A stretch of DNA of 11,760 nucleotides from Lachnospiraceae bacterium UBA3645 (GCA_002373555.1 DFKM01000002.1:1-11760); one strand, 5' to 3'. Shown: positions 1-6,431, counted from the stretch's first letter. A program made the numbers and translations. The notes: generated by a model not told the origin, from the letters alone.

Positions 1-457
1 ACTGGTTGCAGCCGTCCTGAATCTTCATGAACGCGCGGGTGTGGTTCTCGCTGGTGCGGATGGAAAGATTCTCGTATTCCTTGAAGGAAGCGGGATCTTC
101 GACGGCGATGAGGGAAGGACGCACGGTCCCGACCAGCTCTGCGAGCCGGCCTTTCTGATCATTTCCGATGACGATATCCGCACCTGTGTCCTCCACGATT
201 TTCTTCGGATCAGCCTGGACATAACAGCCGGCGGCGACCACGACCGCATCTTCATTCAGACGCTTCGCACGGCGGATCATCTGGCGCGATTTCTTGTCCG
301 CGATGCTCGTCACGGTGCAGGTGTTGATGACATAAATATCGGCCTTCTCATCGAAGGGGACAACTTCGTATCCGGCCGATTCCATCTGCTGCTGCATGGC
401 TTCGGTCTCATATGCATTTACTTTGCATCCCAGTGTCAGGAAGGCGACTTTTTTCAT
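1..457 (-). CDS. mtaB: tRNA (N6-threonylcarbamoyladenosine(37)-C2) methylthiotransferase MtaB, N-terminal part
   Basis: Radical-SAM methylthiotransferase that adds a methylthio group to t6A37 of tRNAs reading ANN codons. The minus strand gives 152 codons before the window edge, so the C-terminal part (radical SAM and TRAM domains) lies outside. The N-terminal MTTase domain is clear: it opens MKKVAFLTLGCKVNAYE, and the three cluster-binding cysteines are visible at Cys11 (TLGCKVN), Cys47 (NTCTVT) and Cys78 (AAGCYVQ). The last residues, FMKIQDGCNQ, are the entry to the radical SAM CxxxCxxC motif. The GCKVN form and the FMKIQDGCN stretch fit the MtaB/YqeV subfamily better than MiaB. AGAGG lies about 8 bases upstream of the chosen ATG. 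The gene is divergent from the HPr-like gene and shares a 145-bp intergenic region with it. Confidence 0.93.
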   Translation of the reverse strand, partial: MKKVAFLTLGCKVNAYETEAMQQQMESAGYEVVPFDEKADIYVINTCTVTSIADKKSRQMIRRAKRLNEDAVVVAAGCYVQADPKKIVEDTGADIVIGNDQKGRLAELVGTVRPSLIAVEDPASFKEYENLSIRTSENHTRAFMKIQDGCNQ

Positions 458-474
458 TAATTTTACCTCTGCTA

Positions 475-503
475 TTGACTTTTAAGGCTGTGGAATTTAC
501 TAT
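475..503 (+). promoter_or_regulatory. Predicted sigma-A promoter of the HPr-like gene
   Basis: TTGACT at 475-480 and TACTAT at 498-503 are 17 bases apart. A TATAAT at 501-506 overlaps this -10 but would need a 20-base spacer. Transcription would start near 510, giving a leader of about 90 bases that contains the hairpin at 537-573. The assignment rests on the motif match and position only. Confidence 0.55.
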
Positions 504-536
504 AATTAGGTATGCAGGTGTTTGCGCGAATGGTCC

Positions 537-573
537 CGTCAGGTATTTTTGGCGTCAAACGCGATGCCTGACG
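537..573 (+). promoter_or_regulatory. Nested hairpin in the 5' leader of the HPr-like gene
   Basis: CGTCAGG at 537-543 pairs exactly with CCTGACG at 567-573. Inside it, GCGT (552-555) and ACGC (559-562) form a second short stem with a CAA loop. The structure ends about 16 bases before the AGAGG ribosome binding site and has no T-tract, so it is not a terminator. It could stabilise the mRNA or be a protein- or RNA-responsive leader; no known riboswitch class is recognised. Confidence 0.4.
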
Positions 574-602
574 ATTATAATCTAAGGAAAGAGGAAATAC
601 AA

Positions 603-836
603 ATGACAACTGTACAGATCATGCTGAACTCTATTGATAAGGTTAAGAACTTCGTAAATGATATCACTCGTTTTGACAGTGATTTCGATCTGGTATCCGG
701 CCGTTATGTTATCGATGCAAAGTCCATCATGGGTATCTTCAGCCTGGATCTTTCCAAGCCGATCAACCTGAGCATCCACAATGAAGCTGAGCTTGAGACG
801 ATCATGGAGACCCTGAAGCCCTACATCATCGAGTGA
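603..836 (+). CDS. HPr-family protein without the active-site histidine (Crh-like)
   Basis: A 77-residue HPr-fold protein. The region KSIMGIFSL (Lys40, Ser41 onward) matches the regulatory Ser46 site of HPr, where HPr kinase acts in Gram-positive bacteria. Aligning back from that site, HPr His15 falls on Ser10 and Arg17 on Asp12; the HARPA motif is absent and the only histidine is near the C-terminus. It therefore should not carry PTS phosphate from enzyme I, but may still be phosphorylated on serine, as is Crh of Bacillus, a CcpA co-repressor. That role is inference. A longer reading from an upstream ATG at 522 is possible, but AGAGGAA just ahead of 603 and homology to the HPr start favour this one. 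It has its own promoter and a terminator directly downstream, so it is probably monocistronic. Confidence 0.85.
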   Translation: MTTVQIMLNSIDKVKNFVNDITRFDSDFDLVSGRYVIDAKSIMGIFSLDLSKPINLSIHNEAELETIMETLKPYIIE

Positions 837-860
837 TTGTAACTGAGCAGAATTTCTGAA

Positions 861-890
861 GGCAGAGAGCGAAAAGCTCTCTGTCTTTTT
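861..890 (+). terminator. Rho-independent terminator of the HPr-like gene
   Basis: CAGAGAGC (863-870) and GCTCTCTG (876-883) form a perfect 8-bp stem around a GAAAA loop, extendable by two pairs to 861-885, followed by TTTTT. It lies about 25 bases after the stop codon and marks the left border of the repeat region. Confidence 0.9.
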
Positions 891-1179
891 GTTTGGGTTT
901 CCGCGGGATGCTCTTTCCTGCGTCAGGCTTTCCTCATCCTATTGGTGGGAAATCTCTTTCCTTTTCAGGGTTTCCTCAGTGGTTAGACGGAAATTAGCTT
1001 CTTTCCTGCAAGCGATACCATGTCTCTTTCCTGCTTCAGGCTTTCCTCGGGTGTTGGGCGGGGATCTCTTTCTTGTTTTCGGCTTTCCTCAACCGTTAGA
1101 CAGGAATTTCTCCCCTTCTTCAGCCTTTCCTCAGCCGTTGGGCGGAAATTAGCTTCTTTTCTGCAGGCGGTACCCTATT
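891..1179. repeat. 42-bp repeat array A (divergent copy)
   Basis: Degenerate copies of a pyrimidine-rich unit with the pattern TTTCCTC, then AGCCGTTGGGCGGAAATT, then TTCTTCAG. Recognisable units start around 939, 969, 1045, 1087 and 1127. Spacing is less regular than in arrays B and C, and the array is out of the 574-bp phase that B and C share (its GCGATACC landmark is at 1012, against 1543 and 2117). Reading frames through it are repeat translations without an initiation context and are not called as genes. Confidence 0.8.
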
Positions 1180-1412
1180 ACCAGCATCTATTTATTGCAC
1201 GTATTTACTATCAGCTGATCTTCTGGGTTTTTAAACCCTTTTGACAGTTGAAGATACCCTTTTTTCAAGCTCAATCCGATCTTCACCTTGCGAAAAAGGG
1301 TACCGGCAGTCACCAATTCCTGCTCCTACACCCTATCTCGATTCTCTCAGCCAGGTGCACAGCAGATTTCTGGGGTACCGTCTTCGCATATCGCACTCAT
1401 CTCGCCCAAACA
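1180..1412. repeat. Spacer element of the 574-bp macro-repeat, copy 1
   Basis: A stretch of about 233 bp beginning ACCAGCATCTATTTATTGCA, rich in A/T at its left end, and containing TTGACAGTTGAAGATACCC (from 1241) and the hairpin 1255-1302. It recurs at 1754 and 2328, each time exactly 574 bp on. This copy differs from the other two mainly in the hairpin loop and near 1233 (AAACCC in place of AATCAC). No coding signal is seen. Confidence 0.85.
1255..1302. repeat. Long-stem inverted repeat, copy 1
   Basis: TACCCTTTTTTC (1255-1266) is complementary to GAAAAAGGGTA (1292-1302): 11 pairs with one unpaired T and a 25-base loop. The loop differs from that of copies 2 and 3 at about 11 of 25 positions although the arms are identical. 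No T-tract follows on either strand, so it is not a typical terminator. Confidence 0.7.
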
Positions 1413-1753
1413 AGCTTCCTGCTTCAGGTTTTCCTCAGCCGTTAGGCGGGAATTAACTTCTTTCCTGCAGGCGGATCCCCTGTCTCTTTCCTGTTTCAGC
1501 CATTCCTCAGCTGTCAGGCGGAAAATAGCTTCTTTTCTGCAAGCGATACCCTGCCCTCTTTCCTGCTTCAGGCTTTCCTCGGCTGTTAGGCGGAAATTTC
1601 TCCCCTTCTTCAGGCTTTCCTCGGCTGTTAGGCGGAAATTTCTCCCCTGCTTCAGGCTTTCCTCAGCCGTTGGGCGGATATTTCTCCCCTTCTTCAGCCT
1701 TTCTTCATCTGTTGGGCGGAAATAAGCTTCTTTCCTGCAGGCGATACCCTGTC
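1413..1753. repeat. 42-bp repeat array B
   Basis: The cleanest part of the minisatellite. CTTTCCTC-type unit starts fall at 1573, 1615, 1657 and 1699, each exactly 42 bp apart, with more degenerate units to the left. The unit consensus contains GTTAGGCGGAAATTTCTCC followed by CTTCTTCAGG. The plus strand is strongly pyrimidine-rich. Array B lies in the 574-bp macro-unit and matches array C base for base over most of its length. Confidence 0.9.
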
Positions 1754-1986
1754 ACCAGCATCTATTTATTGCACTTATTTACTATCAGCTAATCTTCTGG
1801 GTTTTTAATCACTTTTGACAGTTGAAGATACCCTTTTTTCAACTCTCTCCCGCTCGTCGCCCTGCGAAAAAGGGTACCGGCAGTCATCAATTCCTGCTCC
1901 TACGCCCATTCTCGATTCTCTCAGCCAGGTGCACAGCAGATTTCTGGGGTACCGTCTTCGCATATCGTACTCATTTCGCCCAAACA
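1754..1986. repeat. Spacer element of the 574-bp macro-repeat, copy 2
   Basis: This is the copy of the 1180-1412 element displaced by exactly 574 bp: ACCAGCATC at 1754 against 1180, TTGACAG at 1815 against 1241, CGCCCAAAC at 1977 against 1403. It holds the second copy of the hairpin at 1829-1876. A minus-strand reading of about 60 codons crosses it, but is repeated in copy 3 and lacks any gene-like context. Confidence 0.88.
1829..1876. repeat. Long-stem inverted repeat, copy 2
   Basis: It has the same arms as the structure at 1255-1302, TACCCTTTTTTC and GAAAAAGGGTA. The loop is of the CTCTCCCGCTCG type shared with copy 3. Confidence 0.7.
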
Positions 1987-2327
1987 AGCTTCCTGCTTCA
2001 GGTTTTCCCCAGCCGTTAGGCGGGAATTAACTTCTTTCCTGCAGGCGGATCCCCTGTCTCTTTCCTGTTTCAGCCTTTCCTCAGCTGTCAGGCGGAAAAT
2101 AGCATCTTTTCTGCAAGCGATACCCTGCCCTCTTTCCTGCTTCAGGCTTTCCTCGGCTGTTAGGCGGAAATTTCTCCCCTTCTTCAGCCTTTCCTCAGCC
2201 GTTGGGCGGATATTTCTCCCCTTCTTCAGCCTTTCCTCAACTACTGGGCGGGGATCTCTTTCTTGTTTTCGTCTTTCCTCAGCTGTTAGGCGGAAATTAG
2301 CTTCTTTTCTGCAGGCGATACCCTGTC
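1987..2327. repeat. 42-bp repeat array C
   Basis: Third array, displaced from array B by exactly 574 bp at most landmarks (GCGATACCC at 2117 against 1543). Towards its right end the unit order differs: a GGGGATCTCTTTCTTG-type unit like that in array A appears near 2250. This suggests shuffling or conversion between arrays. Confidence 0.88.
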
Positions 2328-2560
2328 ACCAGCATCTATTTATTGCACTTATTTACTATCAGCTAATCTTCTGGGTTTTTAATCACTCTTGACAGTTGAA
2401 GATACCCTTTTTTCAACTCTCTCCCGCTCGTCGCCCTGCGAAAAAGGGTACCGGCAGTCACCAATTCCTGCTCCTACACCCAATCTCGATTCTCTCAGCC
2501 AGGTGCACAGCAGATTTCTGGGGTACCGTCTTCGCATATCGTACTCATTTCGCCCAAACA
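2328..2560. repeat. Spacer element of the 574-bp macro-repeat, copy 3
   Basis: Third copy of the 1180-1412 element, again exactly 574 bp after copy 2. Homology continues through CGCCCAAACA at 2551-2560 and then stops where copies 1 and 2 go on into AGCTTCCTGCTTCAGG. It is therefore the right border of the macro-repeat. Confidence 0.88.
2403..2450. repeat. Long-stem inverted repeat, copy 3
   Basis: It has the arms TACCCTTTTTTC and GAAAAAGGGTA, and its loop is identical to that of copy 2. Confidence 0.7.
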
Positions 2561-2584
2561 GAGCTAAAAATCCGCCATCTGGTA

Positions 2585-2790
2585 CAATTTTCCCGCGGCT
2601 TGATGTAACAAACCCGCTCCGCGATACATTTCCGCCGCGGTTCGATGCAACAAGTCTGCTGCGCAATACATTTTTCCTGCAGTTCATCGCAACAAGCCCG
2701 CTGTTCAGTCCGATTTCACACTGCCCAACACAATTCTCCTGCTGTTCATTGCAATTCCCCCGCTGCCCGGCGTTTCATTTCCGCCTCGCA
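2585..2790. repeat. Second degenerate 42-bp repeat family
   Basis: Successive units carry TTTCCCGCGGCTTGATGTAA, TTTCCGCCGCGGTTCGATGC and TTTTTCCTGCAGTTCATCGC, each followed by an AACAA-like segment and CCGCT or CTGCT. The CCGCGG/CTGCAG landmarks end at 2598, 2640 and 2682, so the period is again 42 bp. A fourth partial unit (CCTGCTGTTCATTGC) comes after a shift to 62 bp. The sequence is unrelated to the GGCGGAAA unit of the macro-repeat. The block ends at the thiI stop codon and contains no clear thiI terminator. Confidence 0.65.
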
Positions 2791-2795
2791 GCGCC

Positions 2796-3974
2796 TCAAA
2801 CCTCGATGATTTCCTCCGTCCGGATCGCTTCCTCCACCATCGGCTCGATGATGCCTACAAGCTTCTCTTCCGAATGTGTGATGAATTTCAACTGCGGCTT
2901 TGTGACCGGATGCTTCGCCACGAAAATCGTGCAGCAGTCTTCATACGGCTGGATCGAAGTCTCATACGCGCCGATTTTCTCGGAAATTTCCACGATATCC
3001 TGCTTGTCGAACGCGATCAGCGGGCGCAGCACGGGCAGCGTGCAGACTTCGTTCGTCACCGCCAGGCTCTGGATCGTCTGAGATGCGACCTGGCCGATGC
3101 TCTCTCCGGTGATCAGCGCCAGGCAGCCGTTTTCTTTGGCAAGATGCTCCGCGATCTTCATCATGTACCGGCGCATGATTATCGTCAGCTCGTCATGCGG
3201 GCAATTGTCGTAAATCGCGAGCTGGATATCCGTGAAGTTGATGACATGCAGGCGGATGTGCCCGGAATATTCCGATACGATCTTCGCAAGATCCACGACT
3301 TTCTGCTTCGCGCGGTCGCTCGTGTAGGGCGGCGCGTGGAAATAGACCGCTTCGATCGTGACGCCGCGCTTGGAGACCATCCAGCCCGCGACCGGGGAAT
3401 CGATGCCGCCAGAAAGCAGCAGCATGGATTTGCCGTTCGAGCCGAGCGGCATGCCGCCGGCACCCTTGATCGTCTCGGTGTAAATGTTGATCTTCTCGCG
3501 GATCTCCACATACACGTAAAGATCCGGATCATGGACGTTGACCTTCGTATTCGGCATGTTCATGAGGATGGCTTCGCCGAGCTTCGCGTTCACGTCGTTG
3601 CTGAGGATCGGATAATTTTTCCTGGCGCGCCGGGACATGACTTTGAATGTGAATGCTTTGTCGCCGTATTTTTCCTGCATGTAGGCGACGACATCCGCGG
3701 CAAGTGCTTCGATCCCGTTGTCCTCGACCTGCACGATCGGGCAAATGCCGACGATGCCGAAGATCTTCGTGAGAATGCCGATCACTTCATCGTAGTCGTA
3801 CTCGGTGAGGGCTTCGACGTAAATGCGACCGGCGGTTTTGGTGACGGAAAACTGTCCTTCGGCGGATTTCAGGCGGGTAACGATCTGATGGACAAGCATG
3901 TCCTCGAACATGTAGCGGTTCTTGCCCTTGATCGCGATCTCGGAATATTTGATAAGAAATAATTTGATGTCCAT
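2796..3974 (-). CDS. thiI: tRNA 4-thiouridine(8) synthase ThiI (short form, no rhodanese domain)
   Basis: It activates U8 of tRNA with ATP and inserts sulfur to give 4-thiouridine; in some bacteria it also feeds thiamine synthesis. The 392-residue product has an N-terminal ferredoxin-like segment (KYSEIAIKGKNR, about 9-20), a THUMP region to about residue 165, and a PP-loop ATPase domain with SGGIDSP at 188-194. The DCC pair (347-348, in YEDCCTIF) lies where the acceptor cysteine of the family is found. The C-terminal rhodanese domain of E. coli ThiI is missing, as in Bacillus, where a dedicated cysteine desulfurase supplies sulfur; here such a gene is next upstream. The ATG at 3974 is preferred over one four codons earlier because GGAG lies six bases before it, while the earlier ATG overlaps that site. 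Confidence 0.95.
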   Translation of the reverse strand: MDIKLFLIKYSEIAIKGKNRYMFEDMLVHQIVTRLKSAEGQFSVTKTAGRIYVEALTEYDYDEVIGILTKIFGIVGICPIVQVEDNGIEALAADVVAYMQEKYGDKAFTFKVMSRRARKNYPILSNDVNAKLGEAILMNMPNTKVNVHDPDLYVYVEIREKINIYTETIKGAGGMPLGSNGKSMLLLSGGIDSPVAGWMVSKRGVTIEAVYFHAPPYTSDRAKQKVVDLAKIVSEYSGHIRLHVINFTDIQLAIYDNCPHDELTIIMRRYMMKIAEHLAKENGCLALITGESIGQVASQTIQSLAVTNEVCTLPVLRPLIAFDKQDIVEISEKIGAYETSIQPYEDCCTIFVAKHPVTKPQLKFITHSEEKLVGIIEPMVEEAIRTEEIIEV

Positions 3975-4009
3975 ATGTATCTCCATAAGTGTTTGTAAAA
4001 CTGCAGGTG

Positions 4010-4052
4010 CGGCGGAGTGGATCCTTCAGTCGCAAGCTCCTTCAGGATGACA
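4010..4052 (-). repeat. Dispersed TGTCATCCTGA-type repeat, copy a
   Basis: Read on the minus strand it begins TGTCATCCTGAAGGAGC and ends GAAGGATCCACTCCGC. It belongs to the intergenic family with TGTCATnCTGAGCG at one end and GAAGnATCC at the other, found five times in this window, only between genes. Confidence 0.65.
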
Positions 4053-4083
4053 ATATCAAAATGTCTTTGTCGGCGAAAAAGGC

Positions 4084-4117
4084 TGTCATGCTGAGCGTTA
4101 GCGAAGTATCCACCGCG
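4084..4117 (+). repeat. Dispersed TGTCATGCTGA-type repeat, copy b
   Basis: TGTCATGCTGAGCG, a short variable piece, then GAAGTATCCACCGCG. It is the inverted partner of copy e at 5615-5646, which lies on the other side of the cysteine desulfurase gene. Confidence 0.7.
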
Positions 4118-4140
4118 TAACAGCTGCGGTTTTACTGAAT

Positions 4141-4171
4141 GATCCTGCTGCGTGGTTCCTTCAAGATGACA
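4141..4171 (-). repeat. Dispersed TGTCATCTTGA-type repeat, copy c
   Basis: Read on the minus strand it begins TGTCATCTTGAAGGAACC and ends CAGGATC. It starts immediately after the desulfurase stop codon and is opposite in orientation to copy b. Confidence 0.55.
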
Positions 4172-4173
4172 TT

Positions 4174-5421
4174 TTACCGTCTCACGAACCGCCGCAATCT
4201 CGGCAGCAGTTTTTCCAGTACCGCCAGCGTCTCGTCAATCTCTTCTTCCGTCGTATACATGCCGAACGAGAACCGGATCGTCCCGGACAGCCACGGCTCC
4301 TCCAGCCCGATCGCCGTCAGCGTCGCGCTCTTGTGCCGCTGGCCGTTCGACGAACACGCGGATCCCGCCGAAACCATGATCCCCGAATCCTCCAGCGCAT
4401 GCAGCAGCACTTCGCTGCGGACGCCGTCGAAGGACGCGCTGACGATCTGCGGCGCCGCCTCCGGTCTGTGCTCCGGACGCTCGGTGTCCGGCAGCTCGAG
4501 GCTGTCATATTTTTCCCGGATCTCCGCCGGCGCATCGTCGCAAACGGCTACTTTCGGCCCGTTCACACGTACGCCGTCCAGCTTTTCAAGCCCCTCCGTC
4601 AAACGAAGCTTCAGTTCATACAGCCGTCGCATTTTCTCCGCATGATCCGTGTAAATGAGCTCGCAGGCCTTGCCGAGGCCCAGGATCCCGGGTACATTTT
4701 CGGTGCCGGAACGCATGTCATTCTGCTGTCCGCCGCCGAAAATGATCGGCACGATGCGCGCATTTTCGCTGACATACAGGAAGCCGCTGCCCTTCGGGCC
4801 GTGAATCTTGTGGCCGCTCACTGACAGCATGTCGATGTTTTCCTTGTGCGGGCGGATGACGAATTTTCCGTAGCCCTGGATGGCGTCGACATGAAAGAGG
4901 GTTTTCGGGTTCTTTTCTTTGATCTGCCGGCCGATCTCCGCGACAGGCTGCACGCTTCCGATCTCATTGTTGACCATCATCACGGAAACGAGGAGGGTGT
5001 CGGGGCGGATCGCGGCGACGATCGCTTCCGGATCCACGATGCCTTCCGGCGAGACCGGAACGCGGGTCACTTCGAAGCCTTCCTTTTCCAGGAAGCCGAA
5101 GGGATTGTCCGCGGAGGCATGCTCGATGGCGGTCGTGATCAGGTGTTTTCCTTCTCGGCGGCGCGCCATGGCTGCGCCAATGATGGCGAGATTGTTGGAT
5201 TCTGTACCGCCGGAGGTGAAAATGAGCTCCTTTTCTTTGACCCGGAGCGTGTGGGCGATCTGCTCGGCGGCGCTGCGGACCAGACGCTCCGCTTCCGCGC
5301 CCTTGCGGTGGAGGGAGGACGGGTTGCCGTAGTCTTCCTGCATGGCTTTCACCATGATGTCGACCACGTCCGGGTGGACTTTCGTGGTGGCGGCGTTGTC
5401 AAGATAGATTTCACGAATCAT
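4174..5421 (-). CDS. Cysteine desulfurase, NifS/IscS family (probable sulfur donor to ThiI)
   Basis: PLP enzyme that takes sulfur from cysteine as an enzyme persulfide. The 415-residue product opens MIREIYLDNAATTK; conserved blocks follow: FTSGGTESNN, the TAIEHAS histidine, VNNEIGSVQP, HVDAIQGYGK, and SGHKIHGPKG with the PLP lysine at 205. GSACSS (Cys356) is the catalytic cysteine loop, and RFSFGMYTTEEEID follows. It is some 30 residues longer than usual because of an acidic, Pro-rich insertion at about 292-323. The start at 5421 is chosen because the family begins here and AAGAGA precedes it; an in-frame ATG 17 codons upstream adds an unrelated tail. It lies between rsmE and thiI on the same strand, which points to a NifZ-like role with ThiI rather than general Fe-S assembly (inference). 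The flanking gaps (199 and 266 bp) hold dispersed repeats. Confidence 0.93.
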   Translation of the reverse strand: MIREIYLDNAATTKVHPDVVDIMVKAMQEDYGNPSSLHRKGAEAERLVRSAAEQIAHTLRVKEKELIFTSGGTESNNLAIIGAAMARRREGKHLITTAIEHASADNPFGFLEKEGFEVTRVPVSPEGIVDPEAIVAAIRPDTLLVSVMMVNNEIGSVQPVAEIGRQIKEKNPKTLFHVDAIQGYGKFVIRPHKENIDMLSVSGHKIHGPKGSGFLYVSENARIVPIIFGGGQQNDMRSGTENVPGILGLGKACELIYTDHAEKMRRLYELKLRLTEGLEKLDGVRVNGPKVAVCDDAPAEIREKYDSLELPDTERPEHRPEAAPQIVSASFDGVRSEVLLHALEDSGIMVSAGSACSSNGQRHKSATLTAIGLEEPWLSGTIRFSFGMYTTEEEIDETLAVLEKLLPRLRRFVRR

Positions 5422-5507
5422 AGTGTTCTCTTTCTTAGAATCAGGAAAATGTTTGTTTTTCGACAAAGGCAATTCCTGACTGTATTAAGTGCATTCATTA
5501 AAGTGTC

Positions 5508-5540
5508 TGTCATCCAGAGGAGCGCCAGCGACGAAGGATC
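5508..5540 (+). repeat. Dispersed TGTCATCC-type repeat, copy d
   Basis: It begins TGTCATCCAGAGGAGCG and ends GACGAAGGATC. It is the same family as copies a-c and e, with a somewhat altered middle. Confidence 0.6.
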
Positions 5541-5614
5541 CTCGCTCTGCTGTCTTAGGCTTTACTAAAAATGAAAGCCAGTTCCCTCTATGCTGCTTAA
5601 ACCGCAACAGTAAC

Positions 5615-5646
5615 GCGGCGGATACTTCAACACGCTCAGCATGACA
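5615..5646 (-). repeat. Dispersed TGTCATGCTGA-type repeat, copy e
   Basis: Read on the minus strand it begins TGTCATGCTGAGCGTG and ends GAAGTATCCGCCGC. It is nearly identical to copy b but in opposite orientation, so b and e bracket the cysteine desulfurase gene as an inverted pair about 1.5 kb apart. Confidence 0.7.
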
Positions 5647-5687
5647 ATCGTTCCAGTCTTTTTCTATGGGCTTCATGCTGCGAGCCT

Positions 5688-6431
5688 TTATTCTGTCATC
5701 ATTTCCAGTTTCATCATCAGCACCGTGATCGCTGCGAGCCCCGCAGTCTCCGTCCGCAGAATCCTGTGCCCGAGGCTCACGATCCTGGCGCCGGCATCTT
5801 CGAGAAGCAGTATTTCCTCCGGTTCGAATCCGCCTTCCGGTCCGATGAAAACGGCGATTTTCATGCCCGGCCGGACTTCGTCAAGTGCCATTTTCATTCC
5901 AAGCATGCCGTCCGCGCTCTCGTAGGGGACAATGATCAGGCCGGCGTCTGATTTGACATTTTCAATTGCCTGCGCCATCGTGCACACCGGAAACACTTCC
6001 GGCACTCTCACTCTGCCGGACTGGCCGGCGGCACTTTCCGCGATCATCTGCCAGCGGGCAAGCTTCTTTTCCTGCTTTTTCTCATCCAGCTTCACGACCG
6101 AGCGCTTCATTGCCACCGGGACGATGCCCGCGGCGCCAAGCTCCACGGCTTTCTGGATGATGAGTTCCATTTTGTCCGCCTTCGGAAGTCCCTGGTAAAG
6201 GATGATGTCCGAGGGAAGCTCGGCTGCAAGCCCGGCTTCACGGTCGGTCTGCACAAGCACGGCGTCTTCCTCAAAGCCGGTGACGGTGCAGTAGAAATCC
6301 AGGTCTTTGCCGTTGCTCACGCAAAGCGCTTCGCCCGGCTTCATGCGCAGGACATTTTTGATGTGATGCATATCCTTTCCGGTGATCCTGATGATCCCGG
6401 GGCCGGCTTCCGGCACAAAGCAGTGAAACAT
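5688..6431 (-). CDS. rsmE: 16S rRNA (uracil(1498)-N(3))-methyltransferase RsmE
   Basis: SPOUT-class SAM-dependent enzyme that methylates N3 of U1498 in 16S rRNA on the assembled small subunit. The 247-residue product has the usual length. An N-terminal PUA-like part (HHIKNVLRMKPGE, about 22-34) is followed by LYQGLPKADKMELIIQKAVE (78-97), the AESAAGQSGR stretch (131-140), IGPEGGF (196-202) and LGHRILRTETA (220-230); the last two form the knotted SAM-binding site. AAGGAAG precedes the ATG. A good promoter lies about 70 bases upstream, so this gene probably heads a unit with the desulfurase and thiI. In related genomes prmA often lies just upstream; it is not here, where a repeat-bearing gap leads to thrH. 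Confidence 0.96.
   Translation of the reverse strand: MFHCFVPEAGPGIIRITGKDMHHIKNVLRMKPGEALCVSNGKDLDFYCTVTGFEEDAVLVQTDREAGLAAELPSDIILYQGLPKADKMELIIQKAVELGAAGIVPVAMKRSVVKLDEKKQEKKLARWQMIAESAAGQSGRVRVPEVFPVCTMAQAIENVKSDAGLIIVPYESADGMLGMKMALDEVRPGMKIAVFIGPEGGFEPEEILLLEDAGARIVSLGHRILRTETAGLAAITVLMMKLEMMTE

Noticed and set aside
1288..1725. Plus-strand frame of 145 codons across array B
   Set aside because: It is the translation of a 42-bp repeat (14 residues per unit), has no ribosome binding site, and array C breaks the equivalent frame.
2379..2687. Minus-strand frame of 102 codons and a shorter similar one at 1805-1987
   Set aside because: Both run through non-coding spacer copies; there is no start signal and no recognisable protein.
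891..2790. Possible CRISPR array in the repeat region
   Set aside because: Units are contiguous and imperfect, the intervals between landmarks are themselves repeated, and no cas gene is nearby.
2389..3081. Plus-strand frame of 230 codons from spacer copy 3 into thiI
   Set aside because: Half of it is repeat and half is antisense to the conserved thiI C-terminus.
2874..3962. Long plus-strand frame opposite thiI
   Set aside because: Arg/Asp/His-rich shadow of the thiI codon pattern; the minus strand encodes a clear conserved protein.
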